Shown: piece after piece, positions 1 to 9,412 of the stretch
How the letters are laid out: each line of letters starts with the position of its first letter
Numbering within the stretch: position 1 is the stretch's first letter
Source of the DNA: Proteiniphilum sp. X52
GTDB taxonomy: Bacteria; Bacteroidota; Bacteroidia; Bacteroidales; Dysgonomonadaceae
Assembly (NCBI RefSeq): GCF_003712195.1
Contig: NZ_RDSD01000017.1
Location: 1-64,000 of the forward strand
Length of the DNA stretch: 64,000 bases
Direction of reading: 5' to 3'
Notes under the pieces: model-generated
Told to the model about the DNA's origin: nothing
Seen by the model: the letters and a program-made list of their open reading frames with translations, nothing else
The model's database searches: none
Program-made: the position numbers and the translations under genes

Positions 1-4
1 CGGG

Positions 5-20
5 TTTTTTTTTTTTTTTT
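5..20. repeat. T16 homopolymer tract
   Basis: A run of sixteen T followed by five A lies at the window edge, about 90 bp from a C14 tract. Both sit where the leader of a minus-strand operon further left would be. Such tracts are prone to slippage and to miscounting in assembly, so the length is uncertain. Confidence 0.6.
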
Positions 21-111
21 AAAAACAGAAACCGACAAAATTTTTTAAAATATCTGTCTAATTTAAGGGTAAAATTGACTGGTAAAAAACGGTTTTATCT
101 ATTAAATATTT

Positions 112-291
112 CCCCCCCCCCCCCCGTTAACTTTAATTAACACAAAAGGGGGTTTGAATTTATTCTTGACTGTGTTTGTTCTCATTGACTACAAATTCAG
201 TATGGCATTAATATCCTTAATTTCTGCAGTAAAAGCAGCTTTGCTTTCGTATAATTTATAAAGAAAAATAAAAAAAATTAAACAATAAAGA
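112..291 (-). promoter_or_regulatory. Conserved operon leader, copy 1 (C14 + GTTAAC + AT block)
   Basis: Seen: C14 at 112-125, directly followed by GTTAAC, then about 135 bp, then a 32-nt AT-rich block at 260-291 that is identical to 9942-9973. The order and spacing match the leader of the minus-strand operon that starts at 9412. Read on the minus strand the order is AT block, spacer, GTTAAC, G-tract. By analogy this copy should be the leader of a minus-strand operon lying to the left of the window. No exact TAnnTTTG box was found, so the promoter itself is not placed. The rest of 1-568 holds a T16 tract, an AAGCGTTTT cluster and a terminator, and no gene that I can see. Confidence 0.5.
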
Positions 292-360
292 CATATAAAA
301 ACAAATTATAAAAATATTTAGTGTATAAAGAAAACCTATAACTCGCCCTTTGCTACCGAT

Positions 361-502
361 TGTAAAAGCGTTTCAATGATAACAAAACGCTTGGTGACCT
401 TCAGATGTCTTTATTTCCCATATAGAAAGCGTTTTATCTGTGATAACAGCCTGGATTAAGGGAAGAATAGATGATGAGAGACAACGTAATGGTAAGCGTT
501 TT
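361..502. promoter_or_regulatory. Cluster of four AAGCGTTT-type motifs
   Basis: The core AAGCGTTT or its complement occurs four times in about 140 bp: 366-373 (within TGTAAAAGCGTTTCA), 385-392 (reverse), 427-434 and 494-501. The first lies in an imperfect dyad TGTAAA..TTTCA, resembling LacI/GntR-family operators. The cluster falls between the terminator of locus A and the conserved leader, so it would be upstream of the next minus-strand operon. A regulator-binding role is inference; no LacI-type gene is in the window. Confidence 0.3.
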
Positions 503-514
503 AAGGAATATGTA

Positions 515-551
515 TAAAAATATCGGGGGTATCATGATAGACACCCCCGAT
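515..551 (-). terminator. Rho-independent terminator of locus A operon
   Basis: Perfect 9-bp stem ATCGGGGGT (522-530) / ACCCCCGAT (543-551) with a 12-nt loop. On the minus strand it is followed by ATTTTT. It starts 17 bp past the last stop codon of the operon, as expected for its terminator. Confidence 0.85.
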
Positions 552-568
552 AGATATGTCAAACCTAA

Positions 569-1654
569 TTAATCTTTAAAAATATAAACGCTGAAATCTC
601 CGACCATGGCAAAATTATTACTACCTCTATATTTATCGTCTATAAATACCTTTATATAACGAGCCATTGGAAAATTGCTCAAAGGTTGTATCTGTATTCC
701 ATCTTTACCTGAATCGAAAGGAATATCGCCCTGATCCTGCCAATCCCATGTATCAGGATCTGTTAAATCTACTGCTCCTTCTTCCCTACAGGTAAAAACC
801 TGATAGCCTTTTTGACCACGACCATCACCAGTGCGTCTGGCCATTCCTACCTGAGCTATTGTAACCTCTTCTCCCAAGTCAATGATAAACCAATGTGGAT
901 AATTGCTGGCAGATCCGCTCCATCTGGCATGCCAATATGTGTTTATATCTTCATCTATAATGGATGGTACACCACCGCCATCATTTCTTTGCTGCGAGCT
1001 ATAACCGATAGTACCATCATCACTGTTCGGATCATAACCGGGAATGCTCCAACCCGATTTACTCATTTTCACCGGAGGTGCGGGAACCCAGACATCCACC
1101 GACTGCTCGATATCGCCATATTTTGCAGTTACAGTAGCTCTTCCTTCTTCCAATGTCTTAATCAACCCATTACTGTAAACTTCTGCAACACTTCGATCGG
1201 ACGAAGACCATTCAATTGCCACATCGGTGGCATTATCAGGAATATATGTTACGAACACATATGTTGTATTTTGCCAAAATCCTATTACAGAATAAGTACT
1301 CAATGTAAAACCGGTAAGGGGAATATATTCCCTTACGTTCACGTCAATAATTATCTGGTCATCAGCCGACGCAACCGTAACAGTAGTAATACCCTCACCT
1401 ACGGCTGTCAACAAACCCGATTGATTAACCGTAACCACGGAGGGATCCTGGCTGGTCCATAGATAGGATTTTCCTATAGGGCTACTTATAAGTTGAATTG
1501 TATTCCGATCGCCGGCATGTTCACCTATGTATAATTTTACTGATGTTTGATTCACATACGGTTTTTCGGTCACAACAAACGGATCGAAATTATTGCATCC
1601 TGCCATAATTGCAAGCATAACAATCGTTAGATATTTAAAATGCTTCATATTCAT
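569..1654 (-). CDS. Surface lipoprotein with Big2 Ig-like repeats and F5/8 type C domain
   Basis: Predicted 361-aa lipoprotein: a lipobox AIMAGC ends a signal peptide at about residue 20. Residues about 35-107 and 113-190 look like two bacterial Ig-like group 2 domains; each carries the W(T/S)S.D.SV..V..(S/N)GL pattern and a following G.(T/A)T(V)T strand. Residues about 200-358 look like an F5/8 type C (discoidin, CBM32-like) module, with DEDINTYWHARW and the HWFIIDLG strand typical of these. Last gene of the locus A operon, 17 bp after the DUF1735-type gene and followed by a terminator. In SusC/D loci the last lipoproteins often bind glycan at the surface; that role is inferred. No catalytic domain is visible. 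Confidence 0.8.
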   Translation of the reverse strand: MNMKHFKYLTIVMLAIMAGCNNFDPFVVTEKPYVNQTSVKLYIGEHAGDRNTIQLISSPIGKSYLWTSQDPSVVTVNQSGLLTAVGEGITTVTVASADDQIIIDVNVREYIPLTGFTLSTYSVIGFWQNTTYVFVTYIPDNATDVAIEWSSSDRSVAEVYSNGLIKTLEEGRATVTAKYGDIEQSVDVWVPAPPVKMSKSGWSIPGYDPNSDDGTIGYSSQQRNDGGGVPSIIDEDINTYWHARWSGSASNYPHWFIIDLGEEVTIAQVGMARRTGDGRGQKGYQVFTCREEGAVDLTDPDTWDWQDQGDIPFDSGKDGIQIQPLSNFPMARYIKVFIDDKYRGSNNFAMVGDFSVYIFKD

Positions 1655-1671
1655 TGCTGATAAATGGTTTT

Positions 1672-2619
1672 TTAATATTTATCTCTCTCACTGAATTGCA
1701 ATCTCAGTTCTTCCGACATTTCATACGTATTGCCATCATCCGGATCGATATAATTATACCGAAGCAGAAACGTTTTATATGTGTTGTATCCATCGTCGAC
1801 TATACTGAATGTATTGGGAAAATCTGCATCTCCGTCTATTTGGGTAACTTTCATACCATACTCTGACTTATTCCAGGGCAGGATAGTTACTTTATTATCC
1901 TCACCCACCACGATTCGGATAGACCACCTGTTTATCAGCGCTTCCTCTGTTTGAAATTCCTTAATCCCTGCCATAATCCTCACCTCATTCCTTGCCGTAG
2001 GAAAGACTTTTTTCTGTACCATAGTGTTGGTCGTTCCTCTTTTCCCACGATGATTGTATATAGTAGCCCCATCTCCATCCTTCGTGGACGCATAATCATT
2101 TTTCAGATACAAGCGATACAGGACCGTACTCTTTTCAGAGTTAAATTCATAAGCAGAAAAAGTATTTACCCGGAAGGGGATAAAATAGACCGAATCGGGA
2201 GACAATCCTGCTGTATGCAGACGGATATGCATCCTACCCGTTCTTTCCCCGGCAGGTATGGTTATACTATACTTTTCGATCTCATACCTGTCAGAACTCA
2301 AATAAAGAGCATAACGTTCCGCATCAGTATCAAAATTACTCACATTGTATTGGTTAAGCAGGCTTGCGTCTTCAACGATACTTATGTCTATCGGCTCAGT
2401 CGTCGGCAGAACACCCCCGCAGGAAGCCGCAATATATCCGTCCGCTCCGTCTTCCGAAAATGGCAGTTCCTCTGCAAAAATATTAAAGCCGTCATCACTG
2501 AGTAAAGCAACCACAGCCTTGTATTGCTCCCGCTCAAAGATCTCGTCCCTGTTACATGACAACAAGACAAATACAAGGACAGGAACAAACAATAGGTGTA
2601 TAAATCTTATATGTTTCAT
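1672..2619 (-). CDS. DUF1735 / DUF4361-type surface lipoprotein
   Basis: 315-aa lipoprotein with a signal peptide ending in the lipobox VLLSC. The N-terminal half has the layout of the BT_3987-like DUF1735 domain: a GG-containing strand, then ISIVEDASLLNQYN, and a ..YEI....I.IPAG..TG.. strand before an ordered sandwich. The C-terminal half resembles DUF4361. Such proteins follow SusD in many loci and act as surface glycan-binding proteins in the cases studied; the ligand here is unknown. It lies 154 bp after SusD and 17 bp before the next lipoprotein. Family assignment is from pattern memory. Confidence 0.75.
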   Translation of the reverse strand: MKHIRFIHLLFVPVLVFVLLSCNRDEIFEREQYKAVVALLSDDGFNIFAEELPFSEDGADGYIAASCGGVLPTTEPIDISIVEDASLLNQYNVSNFDTDAERYALYLSSDRYEIEKYSITIPAGERTGRMHIRLHTAGLSPDSVYFIPFRVNTFSAYEFNSEKSTVLYRLYLKNDYASTKDGDGATIYNHRGKRGTTNTMVQKKVFPTARNEVRIMAGIKEFQTEEALINRWSIRIVVGEDNKVTILPWNKSEYGMKVTQIDGDADFPNTFSIVDDGYNTYKTFLLRYNYIDPDDGNTYEMSEELRLQFSERDKY

Positions 2620-2773
2620 ATTATTATTTTATTTTGGTATATGGAAACTTTGATGTTCAAAATAATCATTCCCTTCTGCTGTTTAATGATTATTTTAAAC
2701 AGGCCGGTTTCACACGATTAATCCATTTATTTTCATTGTTCATTTTCATTGTTCATTAAAATATATGAATGAG

Positions 2774-4807
2774 TTACCAACCGGGATTCTGATCGAATGA
2801 AGGCAAACGCAGCATTTCTGCTTTGGGGATTGGCAAGAATATCATCTTCCGGTTGACAACCCTGTTAGAGATACGGTAACTGGTTGGCACAACACGCTGA
2901 TAATAAGTATCCCTCGTACCCGCTGTGTTCATTCCTTTGATAGGTTCACTTTCTGATGTTTCATAATCGCCCCATCGGCGCACATCGAAATATCGTCGGT
3001 TCTCATACAGGAATTCCACCATACGTTCCTTTTTAATTTTATTCAGGACTATTGCTTGATCTGCTAAATCAGCATCCTGAAGTCCCGGCAGGCCGGCGCG
3101 ATAACGCACTAGGTTAATCGCCTTTTTAATCTCGCCGATATCTCTGCTAAAAGTTTGTGCCTGTCCGTCAACCTCAATTGTAAAAGTTTCTCCTCCAAGC
3201 TGATTCACTGCCTCTGCGTATGACAACAGGATCTCGGCATAACGGATAATGGGGAATGGTTTATCAATCCTTCTCGCCGAAGTACCCGCCCATGCATCAA
3301 TCGGGTTGACATATTTTCTCAAAACATAGCCCGTCATAGGATGGTCGTTCGGGTTAGGCGCTCCACTTTTCCCATTCGGAGAATCATTATAATAAGTAAC
3401 TGTCAGGTTTTTTTGTGTATTGTCGGAGGTAGATCCCATCAACCAAAAGCCTTCACTAAAGCCGACTGATGCGTAGAAACGCGCCTCCCTGTTCACATAC
3501 ATATTGTAAACATTGGCATTCAGGTAATATTCGCGGTACAACTCTTTCCTCTCGTTTGTAAAACCGCTTTCGTCATAAGGATACTCTTCACTGGCATCAT
3601 TGATAGTACGGCCGTCAACCATCTCATAGGCATCCACAATCTTCTGGGTCACGCACATACCATTCCAGCCTCCGTTGGCCACAGGGAAAGAATGTCTGGT
3701 ATAATCTCTAAGAATAGTTGAATTTCTCGCCCAGATGAATTCCGGATTGATATTCATCACGGTTTCACCGTTAAACATATCCAGATAAGAATGGAAAGGA
3801 TCGATACCCGCGGCTCCCTCCGGAAAAGTTTTAAGGTAATCCGGATCGTTCACATTGGTCGGTAACGGAGGCGTTTTGTCATCGGCCTCCACTGTGTGCA
3901 GACGGTACATTGGCAAACCATCCTGTTGAAGATCTATCACCCGTTTGGCGGCGGCGGCGGCAACTGCCCAGCGTCTTGGATCGTAAGTCTGCTGAATGTA
4001 GTGCTGTCCGTCCGTTTTCCGCGTCCAACTACCGAAATAGGTACGAGCCGAGCGCCCTCCATTGAAAAGGTCACTGGCATGTATTAGCCTGAGCCTGGCC
4101 ACTAAAGCGAGCGCTGCACCTTTGGTAGGGCGTCCGTATTCCAATACCGAGTTGACTTTTGGCGGAAGATATAAGGCCGCTTCTTCAAACTCGGAACAGA
4201 TATATTCCATACAATCGTCATACAGGTCACGCGGACGGTCATAATAGGTAATGTCTTCATTGTTGTTAAGCATCTCATCCCCAAGCAAAACAACCGGGCC
4301 GAAATTCATCAAGAGGTTATAATAGGCATAAGCCCTGATAAAGCGGGTATAAGATATCACATTCAGACGTTCCACGGCTGTCCAGTCGGAAGCCTCATCA
4401 ATACGGGCAAAAATAGTATTACATTGCCGAATAATCCTGTACCATTGTCCCCATCTGTTGAAATTACCCAGATTCGCATCGTTCAGTTCGCCGAGGACAA
4501 ACGCCATTCCCTGAAACTCCCCGGAACCAAACAGACAAAAAGCTTCGTCTGTCGCCATCGGCCCCGGTGTGTACATATTTCCACCACCGAATATGGCTCC
4601 CTCATCCGGGAATTGCGCTGCGGCATCCCACATAAAGGCCTCAATATACCGTTTGGACGCAAAGATTGAATCCAGTTTCAATTCATTGTCAACATAACCG
4701 TCGATATTCAAAAAATCGCAAGAGGATAGCGCCCATGCAACTGACAGAGAAAGAGTTATCAGCTTAATCACAACGGCTTTTTTTATATTATATATTTTCA
4801 TATTCAT
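2774..4807 (-). CDS. SusD/RagB-family nutrient-binding lipoprotein (locus A)
   Basis: About 677 aa. Lipobox LSSC at about residue 30, then TPR-rich SusD core (QCNTIFARIDEA, AYAYYNLLMNFGPVVLL, TKGAALALVARLRL) and the C-terminal RagB signature (IRYAEILLSYAEAVNQLGG, IKKERMVEFLYENRRYFDVRRWGDY, FLPIPKAEM..N..FDQNPGW). SusD caps the SusC barrel and captures glycan at the surface. An in-frame reading extends upstream to 4840; I prefer the ATG at 4807 (another at 4801) because it puts a normal signal sequence at the N-terminus. 37 bp downstream of SusC, same operon. Longer than a typical 500-600-aa SusD because of loops between residues 330 and 500. Confidence 0.93.
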   Translation of the reverse strand: MNMKIYNIKKAVVIKLITLSLSVAWALSSCDFLNIDGYVDNELKLDSIFASKRYIEAFMWDAAAQFPDEGAIFGGGNMYTPGPMATDEAFCLFGSGEFQGMAFVLGELNDANLGNFNRWGQWYRIIRQCNTIFARIDEASDWTAVERLNVISYTRFIRAYAYYNLLMNFGPVVLLGDEMLNNNEDITYYDRPRDLYDDCMEYICSEFEEAALYLPPKVNSVLEYGRPTKGAALALVARLRLIHASDLFNGGRSARTYFGSWTRKTDGQHYIQQTYDPRRWAVAAAAAKRVIDLQQDGLPMYRLHTVEADDKTPPLPTNVNDPDYLKTFPEGAAGIDPFHSYLDMFNGETVMNINPEFIWARNSTILRDYTRHSFPVANGGWNGMCVTQKIVDAYEMVDGRTINDASEEYPYDESGFTNERKELYREYYLNANVYNMYVNREARFYASVGFSEGFWLMGSTSDNTQKNLTVTYYNDSPNGKSGAPNPNDHPMTGYVLRKYVNPIDAWAGTSARRIDKPFPIIRYAEILLSYAEAVNQLGGETFTIEVDGQAQTFSRDIGEIKKAINLVRYRAGLPGLQDADLADQAIVLNKIKKERMVEFLYENRRYFDVRRWGDYETSESEPIKGMNTAGTRDTYYQRVVPTSYRISNRVVNRKMIFLPIPKAEMLRLPSFDQNPGW

Positions 4808-4844
4808 CTTTGTATTTATTGCAATAATTATGTAATCCAATTCT

Positions 4845-7800
4845 TTAGAAATTCACATACATCTGAAAAGAATAAATGGCAGGGATAGGATAAACACGCC
4901 CCACCTTATCGGCCTGTTCCGGATCAAATATTTTCACCTTATCCCACACATAAAGATTATTGCCTACCAGTTGTAAATCCAGAGAAGTGATACCTGTTTT
5001 TTTCAGGAAGTCTTTTTTCAGGTTGTAGTTTATTGTCACCTCCTGGAGGCGCAGATAACGGGCATCCCCTTTCCAGAAATCTGACAATTGCGTATTGTTA
5101 GCGTTATTTCCATATTGCAGGCGCGGCAATTGAGCGTTCGGATTCTCTGCCAATGAAAGATCGATTCCATGCGCCTCGGCATAGGCTCTCGGGATCCATC
5201 GGGTGGAAGGATCTTTAAACTGAACCAGCACATTTCCCCTCTCTCCATCATTAAAAGGTATATACCCTGTATTATTTCTAAAATAATCAACTTTTCCCGT
5301 ACCTTTAAACAGAATGCCTAACGTTATATTTTTATAACGGAACTGCCCTCCGAATCCATACATGAGTTGAGGATACATTTGTTGGTAAGAAATAGGAACT
5401 TGGTCGTTCTGGTCAACTTTTCCGTCCCCATTGATATCCTTGTATTTCAGGTCGCCGGGTTTCACTTCTCCCCAACTTTGTTTAGGGCTGTATTTTATAT
5501 CATCCTCATCTTTAAAGAATCCAATGCACTGATATCCCCGCCATACATTGTTAGGCAATCCGGTATAATCCTGATAGGGATATTCATCATAAGTCTTTTC
5601 GTAGTTTAAGATTTTATTTTGCGCGAAAGTATAATTACCCCGCACAGTAAAATCCACATCTTTGTTGATTATATGAGTATAGGCAGCGTTACCGTCTGAC
5701 CCCCAGCTCTCCATTTTTCCGACATTCCCGTATGGCATATTCGGAAGCCCTACAAAATCGGGAACCTGCACGCGTTGTTGGAAAATTCCATCCCGACGGT
5801 TTTTAAAAAACTCCACGGTACCCGTCAGGTTGCTATCAAAGAATGCGGTTTCAAGAGCTATATTCGCTTGTTTTGCAACTTCCCATATCAGATTATCGGC
5901 TCCAACACGGGCAATGCCGACTCTTTCCACTGAAGTTGAGGCACCCCATACAGAGGTGTACCCTTGGGAAACACGGTTCAGATAAGGGAAGCGTTCTCCA
6001 CCGATACGATCGTTCCCCACCGTACCGTAAGATGCTCTGAATTTAATGAGATTGATCCATTTATAGTTATCCTGCATGTATTGATAGCCAGTCGGTATCC
6101 AACCTAAAGCTACAGAGGGGAAAAAACCAAATTGTTTGCCCGGTATAAAGTTTTCCGATCCGGTATATCCGAAGTTCACATCTACCATATAAGTATCCTG
6201 AAATCCATAGGTCAGGCGACTTGACACCCCCATATATCTTTTAGGAATTTGGGCAAGACTCATACTTAAATTTGCATTTTCATCATCTGAATATTGGTTA
6301 GTTCCCTGCTGATCACTGAGATAATAATAAACCAACCCTCCCACTCTGTGATCTTCATTGAATACCCGGTCGTAATTCAAAGTAGACTCAAAGTGAAATT
6401 TTCTCCACTGGGCCTGAGAACTTGCATATAAAGCGGAGGTGCTTTGCGATACTTGTTCCCGTGTCAATAATTCTCCATTTGGGTTACGTCCGATTGCCCT
6501 ATATTGAGCCGGAAAGGTAAAACGCCTTTCCGTAAAGTCCCCATTCCGATTATAGGCTCCCTGGGCCCTTATCCTCAACCCTTCGGTAATATGTCCTAAA
6601 TCCTGATTGACAGCTATGGTATACATGCTGCTGTTATGATTGATGGTGGTTTTACCCGTATGATTAATCAACACATAGGGAGACATACCGCTCCCTGTAC
6701 CGGCAGCAGGAAGCTGGCCGTTGGAAAAACGTACTGGAAAGATCAAAGGAGTGAGACTTGCCTGTGATTCCCAAATATAATCCGTATTGATCTGTCCGGG
6801 ACGATTATTGACGGAAATAAAGCCGTCCGCACCAAAATACAATACGGTGCTTTTGGTCAGATTAATATCCAAGTTCAAACGTAAAGAGTAGGTGTTATAC
6901 CCTGTATTGGACGCATAAGGATTATTTTTTTCGGCTTTGTAAGCTGCAGATTCATTGGAGGCTGCAAGACTCACAAAATATTTTGCCACATTTCCTCCAC
7001 CCCGAGCACTGACATAGTAATTCTGTTTAAACGATAAATCATTGATCATTTCATCCTGCCAACTGACATCCGGATATAAATCAGGATCCAAGCCATCCCT
7101 AATCACATTTAACTGAACATCATTATACATGGGATCTTCTCCGCGCACTTCCTTGGCCTCATTGACCAATAATGCATAATCATAAGCCCTCAGGTACTTG
7201 GGTAAACGGCGTATTTGCGAAATCGAATAATTTACCCTGGCAGTAAGGCTTAACTTGTCTGTTAATCCCCGTTTGGTAGTAATAAGTACCACCCCATTTG
7301 CGCCACGCACGCCATACACAGCTGTGGCCGAGGCATCTTTTAATACGGAGAAACTTTCGATATCTGCGGGGTCTATCGAGTTAATATTTCCTTCCAGACC
7401 ATCTATCAGCACCAATGCGCTGCTATTTGCCCCAAAAGTACCTATGCCGCGAACCCAAAACTCGGCAAGATTCTTTCCCGGCTCACCACTGTTCACCATT
7501 GAAATAACTCCGGCCACACGCCCCCCCAACAGATTGGCGATGGAAGGTGTAGGCACTTGCAGTTCCTCTGGCGATACGGAGGAAATGGATGCCAGAGTAG
7601 AAATTTTACGCTGGGTCCCCATTGCCGTCACAACAACTTCATCTATCCCAATAGCAGTACTCTCAAGCTTGATTTCTAAATTCTGAACTTCTTCAGTTAC
7701 CAGATACTCTACCGTTTCATAACCGACATATGAAAAAACCAATTTGTCTCCTTTGGATGCCCGAATTGTAAAACTTCCGTTCATATCGGTTACAGTACCT

Positions 7801-7949
7801 CCCATTTTTCCCTGTACCGTTATGGTCACACCGATCAATGGCTCCACATCGTCAGTGACTCTACCCTTAATCGTATAGAGGGTTTCCTGCGCTAACAATA
7901 CTGAAGCTACCACTAAGAAAAAAATCAAGAAACAATATATTTTTTGCAT
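4845..7949 (-). CDS. SusC/RagA-family TonB-dependent outer-membrane transporter (locus A)
   Basis: 1034 aa. Signal peptide (about residues 1-20), CarboxypepD_reg-like domain (about 25-100, ending in the FSYVGYETVEY strand), the TonB plug with LIDGLEGNINSIDPADIESFSVLKDASATAVYGVRGANGVVLITTK (split across about residues 175-225), then a 22-strand barrel ending in the aromatic YSFQMYVNF. No STN domain, so control is not by an anti-sigma partner. It sits 26 bp after the NHL-repeat lipoprotein gene and 37 bp before SusD. It imports the oligomer captured by its SusD in a TonB-dependent way; the substrate cannot be read from sequence. Confidence 0.95.
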   Translation of the reverse strand: MQKIYCFLIFFLVVASVLLAQETLYTIKGRVTDDVEPLIGVTITVQGKMGGTVTDMNGSFTIRASKGDKLVFSYVGYETVEYLVTEEVQNLEIKLESTAIGIDEVVVTAMGTQRKISTLASISSVSPEELQVPTPSIANLLGGRVAGVISMVNSGEPGKNLAEFWVRGIGTFGANSSALVLIDGLEGNINSIDPADIESFSVLKDASATAVYGVRGANGVVLITTKRGLTDKLSLTARVNYSISQIRRLPKYLRAYDYALLVNEAKEVRGEDPMYNDVQLNVIRDGLDPDLYPDVSWQDEMINDLSFKQNYYVSARGGGNVAKYFVSLAASNESAAYKAEKNNPYASNTGYNTYSLRLNLDINLTKSTVLYFGADGFISVNNRPGQINTDYIWESQASLTPLIFPVRFSNGQLPAAGTGSGMSPYVLINHTGKTTINHNSSMYTIAVNQDLGHITEGLRIRAQGAYNRNGDFTERRFTFPAQYRAIGRNPNGELLTREQVSQSTSALYASSQAQWRKFHFESTLNYDRVFNEDHRVGGLVYYYLSDQQGTNQYSDDENANLSMSLAQIPKRYMGVSSRLTYGFQDTYMVDVNFGYTGSENFIPGKQFGFFPSVALGWIPTGYQYMQDNYKWINLIKFRASYGTVGNDRIGGERFPYLNRVSQGYTSVWGASTSVERVGIARVGADNLIWEVAKQANIALETAFFDSNLTGTVEFFKNRRDGIFQQRVQVPDFVGLPNMPYGNVGKMESWGSDGNAAYTHIINKDVDFTVRGNYTFAQNKILNYEKTYDEYPYQDYTGLPNNVWRGYQCIGFFKDEDDIKYSPKQSWGEVKPGDLKYKDINGDGKVDQNDQVPISYQQMYPQLMYGFGGQFRYKNITLGILFKGTGKVDYFRNNTGYIPFNDGERGNVLVQFKDPSTRWIPRAYAEAHGIDLSLAENPNAQLPRLQYGNNANNTQLSDFWKGDARYLRLQEVTINYNLKKDFLKKTGITSLDLQLVGNNLYVWDKVKIFDPEQADKVGRVYPIPAIYSFQMYVNF

Positions 7950-7975
7950 ATTATAAGAAATTTACCCGTTATTGT

Positions 7976-9412
7976 TTATTCAATAGCAATTCTGCGAATC
8001 CTTTTATTACCATAGTCAGATACAAAAATATTTCCTTCAGCATCCACAACAATCCCGTGAGGTTCACTAAAAAGGGCATCATCTTTGGAGCCGTCTTTAA
8101 ATCCGCGTTGTTCAGGTATCCCTATCATCGTTTCCACCATCATTGTATGTGTGTTTATCATTCGAATACACTGATTTTGATTGTCTCCCACATATAAATT
8201 ACCATCAGAATCGAAGCTGATTCCACGCGGTTGATTGAACTGAGCAATCGACAAAGGGCCATCACGGTGTGCACCGTTAGTAGCACCGGAGAGTTTTTGA
8301 AACGAGGCAAGTCGAACACCATCGCTTCCAACGGTACTATCGGTCACATCCACCTTGCAGATACTATTGGACACATCTCCTGCTCCGCTTGAATATGCAA
8401 TCCACAATTCATTCTGATTGATCGGATGCATGGCCATACCATAGGCAATTCCACTCGGTGTCATCCCTACAATGGAAGCCTTCCACGTTGCCGGATTTAT
8501 CCTTACCAATTCTCCACTGTTGTAACGGGTATAATAGTTTCCGTCCGCTTCGCTCAAAAGACAATGGTAATGAATAACACTGGTTGGCATATCATATTCT
8601 TTACCACTTACACTGTTAAAGCCCCGATCCCACTCTTTAATAAAATAAAGTTTTGGTATCCAGCCTGTCCTGGGATCCATAAAGCAAAAACGATCACGCT
8701 CTTGTTCCGAACCCGTCTGCAGTACATTTGTAAGAGGATTGGCGATAGGAGGACAACGATGGTTGTAGCCCTGTGCGCCGGTAGCCACAACCGTGGCGCT
8801 ATTCTCTGCCACATTTAATCTTAACAGGTTATCATTTCCCAGCGACACGAAAATATTGAAATCTTTATCCATTCCAATATAAACTGGTACTAATTGTATC
8901 TTATCCAAACCTACTCCATAGTTAGGAGGATCAGTGGGATTATTCCCGTTACCGGCAACAGTGGTAACTGAAGCTGCGACTTTGTACAAGAAATGACCGG
9001 AATATTCCTTTTGCTGATCTCCAATTTCCACACTCAAAATACAGGTATCACCCGGAAGACGGGGAACCAATGCAAGTATACGCTTTCCATTGGAATTGAC
9101 TACCGCGGCTTCCTTCGCATTGAAGAAAACTTTGATCTTAGAAGGATCCGTCCCAAAATTATCTCCATCTAACAGTACCATCTCGGAGATCCGCCCTGAA
9201 TCGGGCATAAAGGAAGTAAGCACAATCGGCTTATTCGGATCGTGCGCTTCACCACCGGTTTCTTCCTCCCCTTTACAGGAACAAAGAAAAAACAACGGCA
9301 CAACCATCCATAACAAGAACACAATATTCACATTTTTTCTCCTCTTTATTCCTGAAAAAAAATGAATCATTGTTTCCACATGTGTCGAAACATAATTTTG
9401 CTTGTTTTTCAT
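7976..9412 (-). CDS. Lipoprotein with IPT/TIG domain and NHL-repeat propeller
   Basis: 478 aa from the ATG at 9412. A hydrophobic stretch ends in the lipobox FLCSC (about residue 46). Residues about 57-140 read as an IPT/TIG domain (PDSGRISEMVLLDGDNFG). Residues about 150-478 carry NHL repeats, clearest at the end: FNQPRGISFDSDGNLYVGD, FSEPHGIVVDAEGNIFVSD, each followed by ..N..IR.I. The reading frame stays open upstream to 9631, but that part looks like a remnant of another gene, so 9412 (or 9370) is preferred. First gene of the locus A operon, 26 bp before SusC. Such proteins often sit with SusC/D pairs; binding or scaffolding is likely, catalysis not shown. Confidence 0.8.
   Translation of the reverse strand: MKNKQNYVSTHVETMIHFFSGIKRRKNVNIVFLLWMVVPLFFLCSCKGEEETGGEAHDPNKPIVLTSFMPDSGRISEMVLLDGDNFGTDPSKIKVFFNAKEAAVVNSNGKRILALVPRLPGDTCILSVEIGDQQKEYSGHFLYKVAASVTTVAGNGNNPTDPPNYGVGLDKIQLVPVYIGMDKDFNIFVSLGNDNLLRLNVAENSATVVATGAQGYNHRCPPIANPLTNVLQTGSEQERDRFCFMDPRTGWIPKLYFIKEWDRGFNSVSGKEYDMPTSVIHYHCLLSEADGNYYTRYNSGELVRINPATWKASIVGMTPSGIAYGMAMHPINQNELWIAYSSGAGDVSNSICKVDVTDSTVGSDGVRLASFQKLSGATNGAHRDGPLSIAQFNQPRGISFDSDGNLYVGDNQNQCIRMINTHTMMVETMIGIPEQRGFKDGSKDDALFSEPHGIVVDAEGNIFVSDYGNKRIRRIAIE

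Noticed and set aside
5-125. Poly-T and poly-C tracts as sequencing artefacts only
   Set aside because: Not accepted as pure artefact, because a C-tract with GTTAAC recurs at 9802 in the same arrangement; tract lengths remain unreliable.
812-1462. 216-codon plus-strand reading frame
   Set aside because: Antisense to the Big2 + F5/8C lipoprotein and rich in Ile/Cys/Ser without domains.
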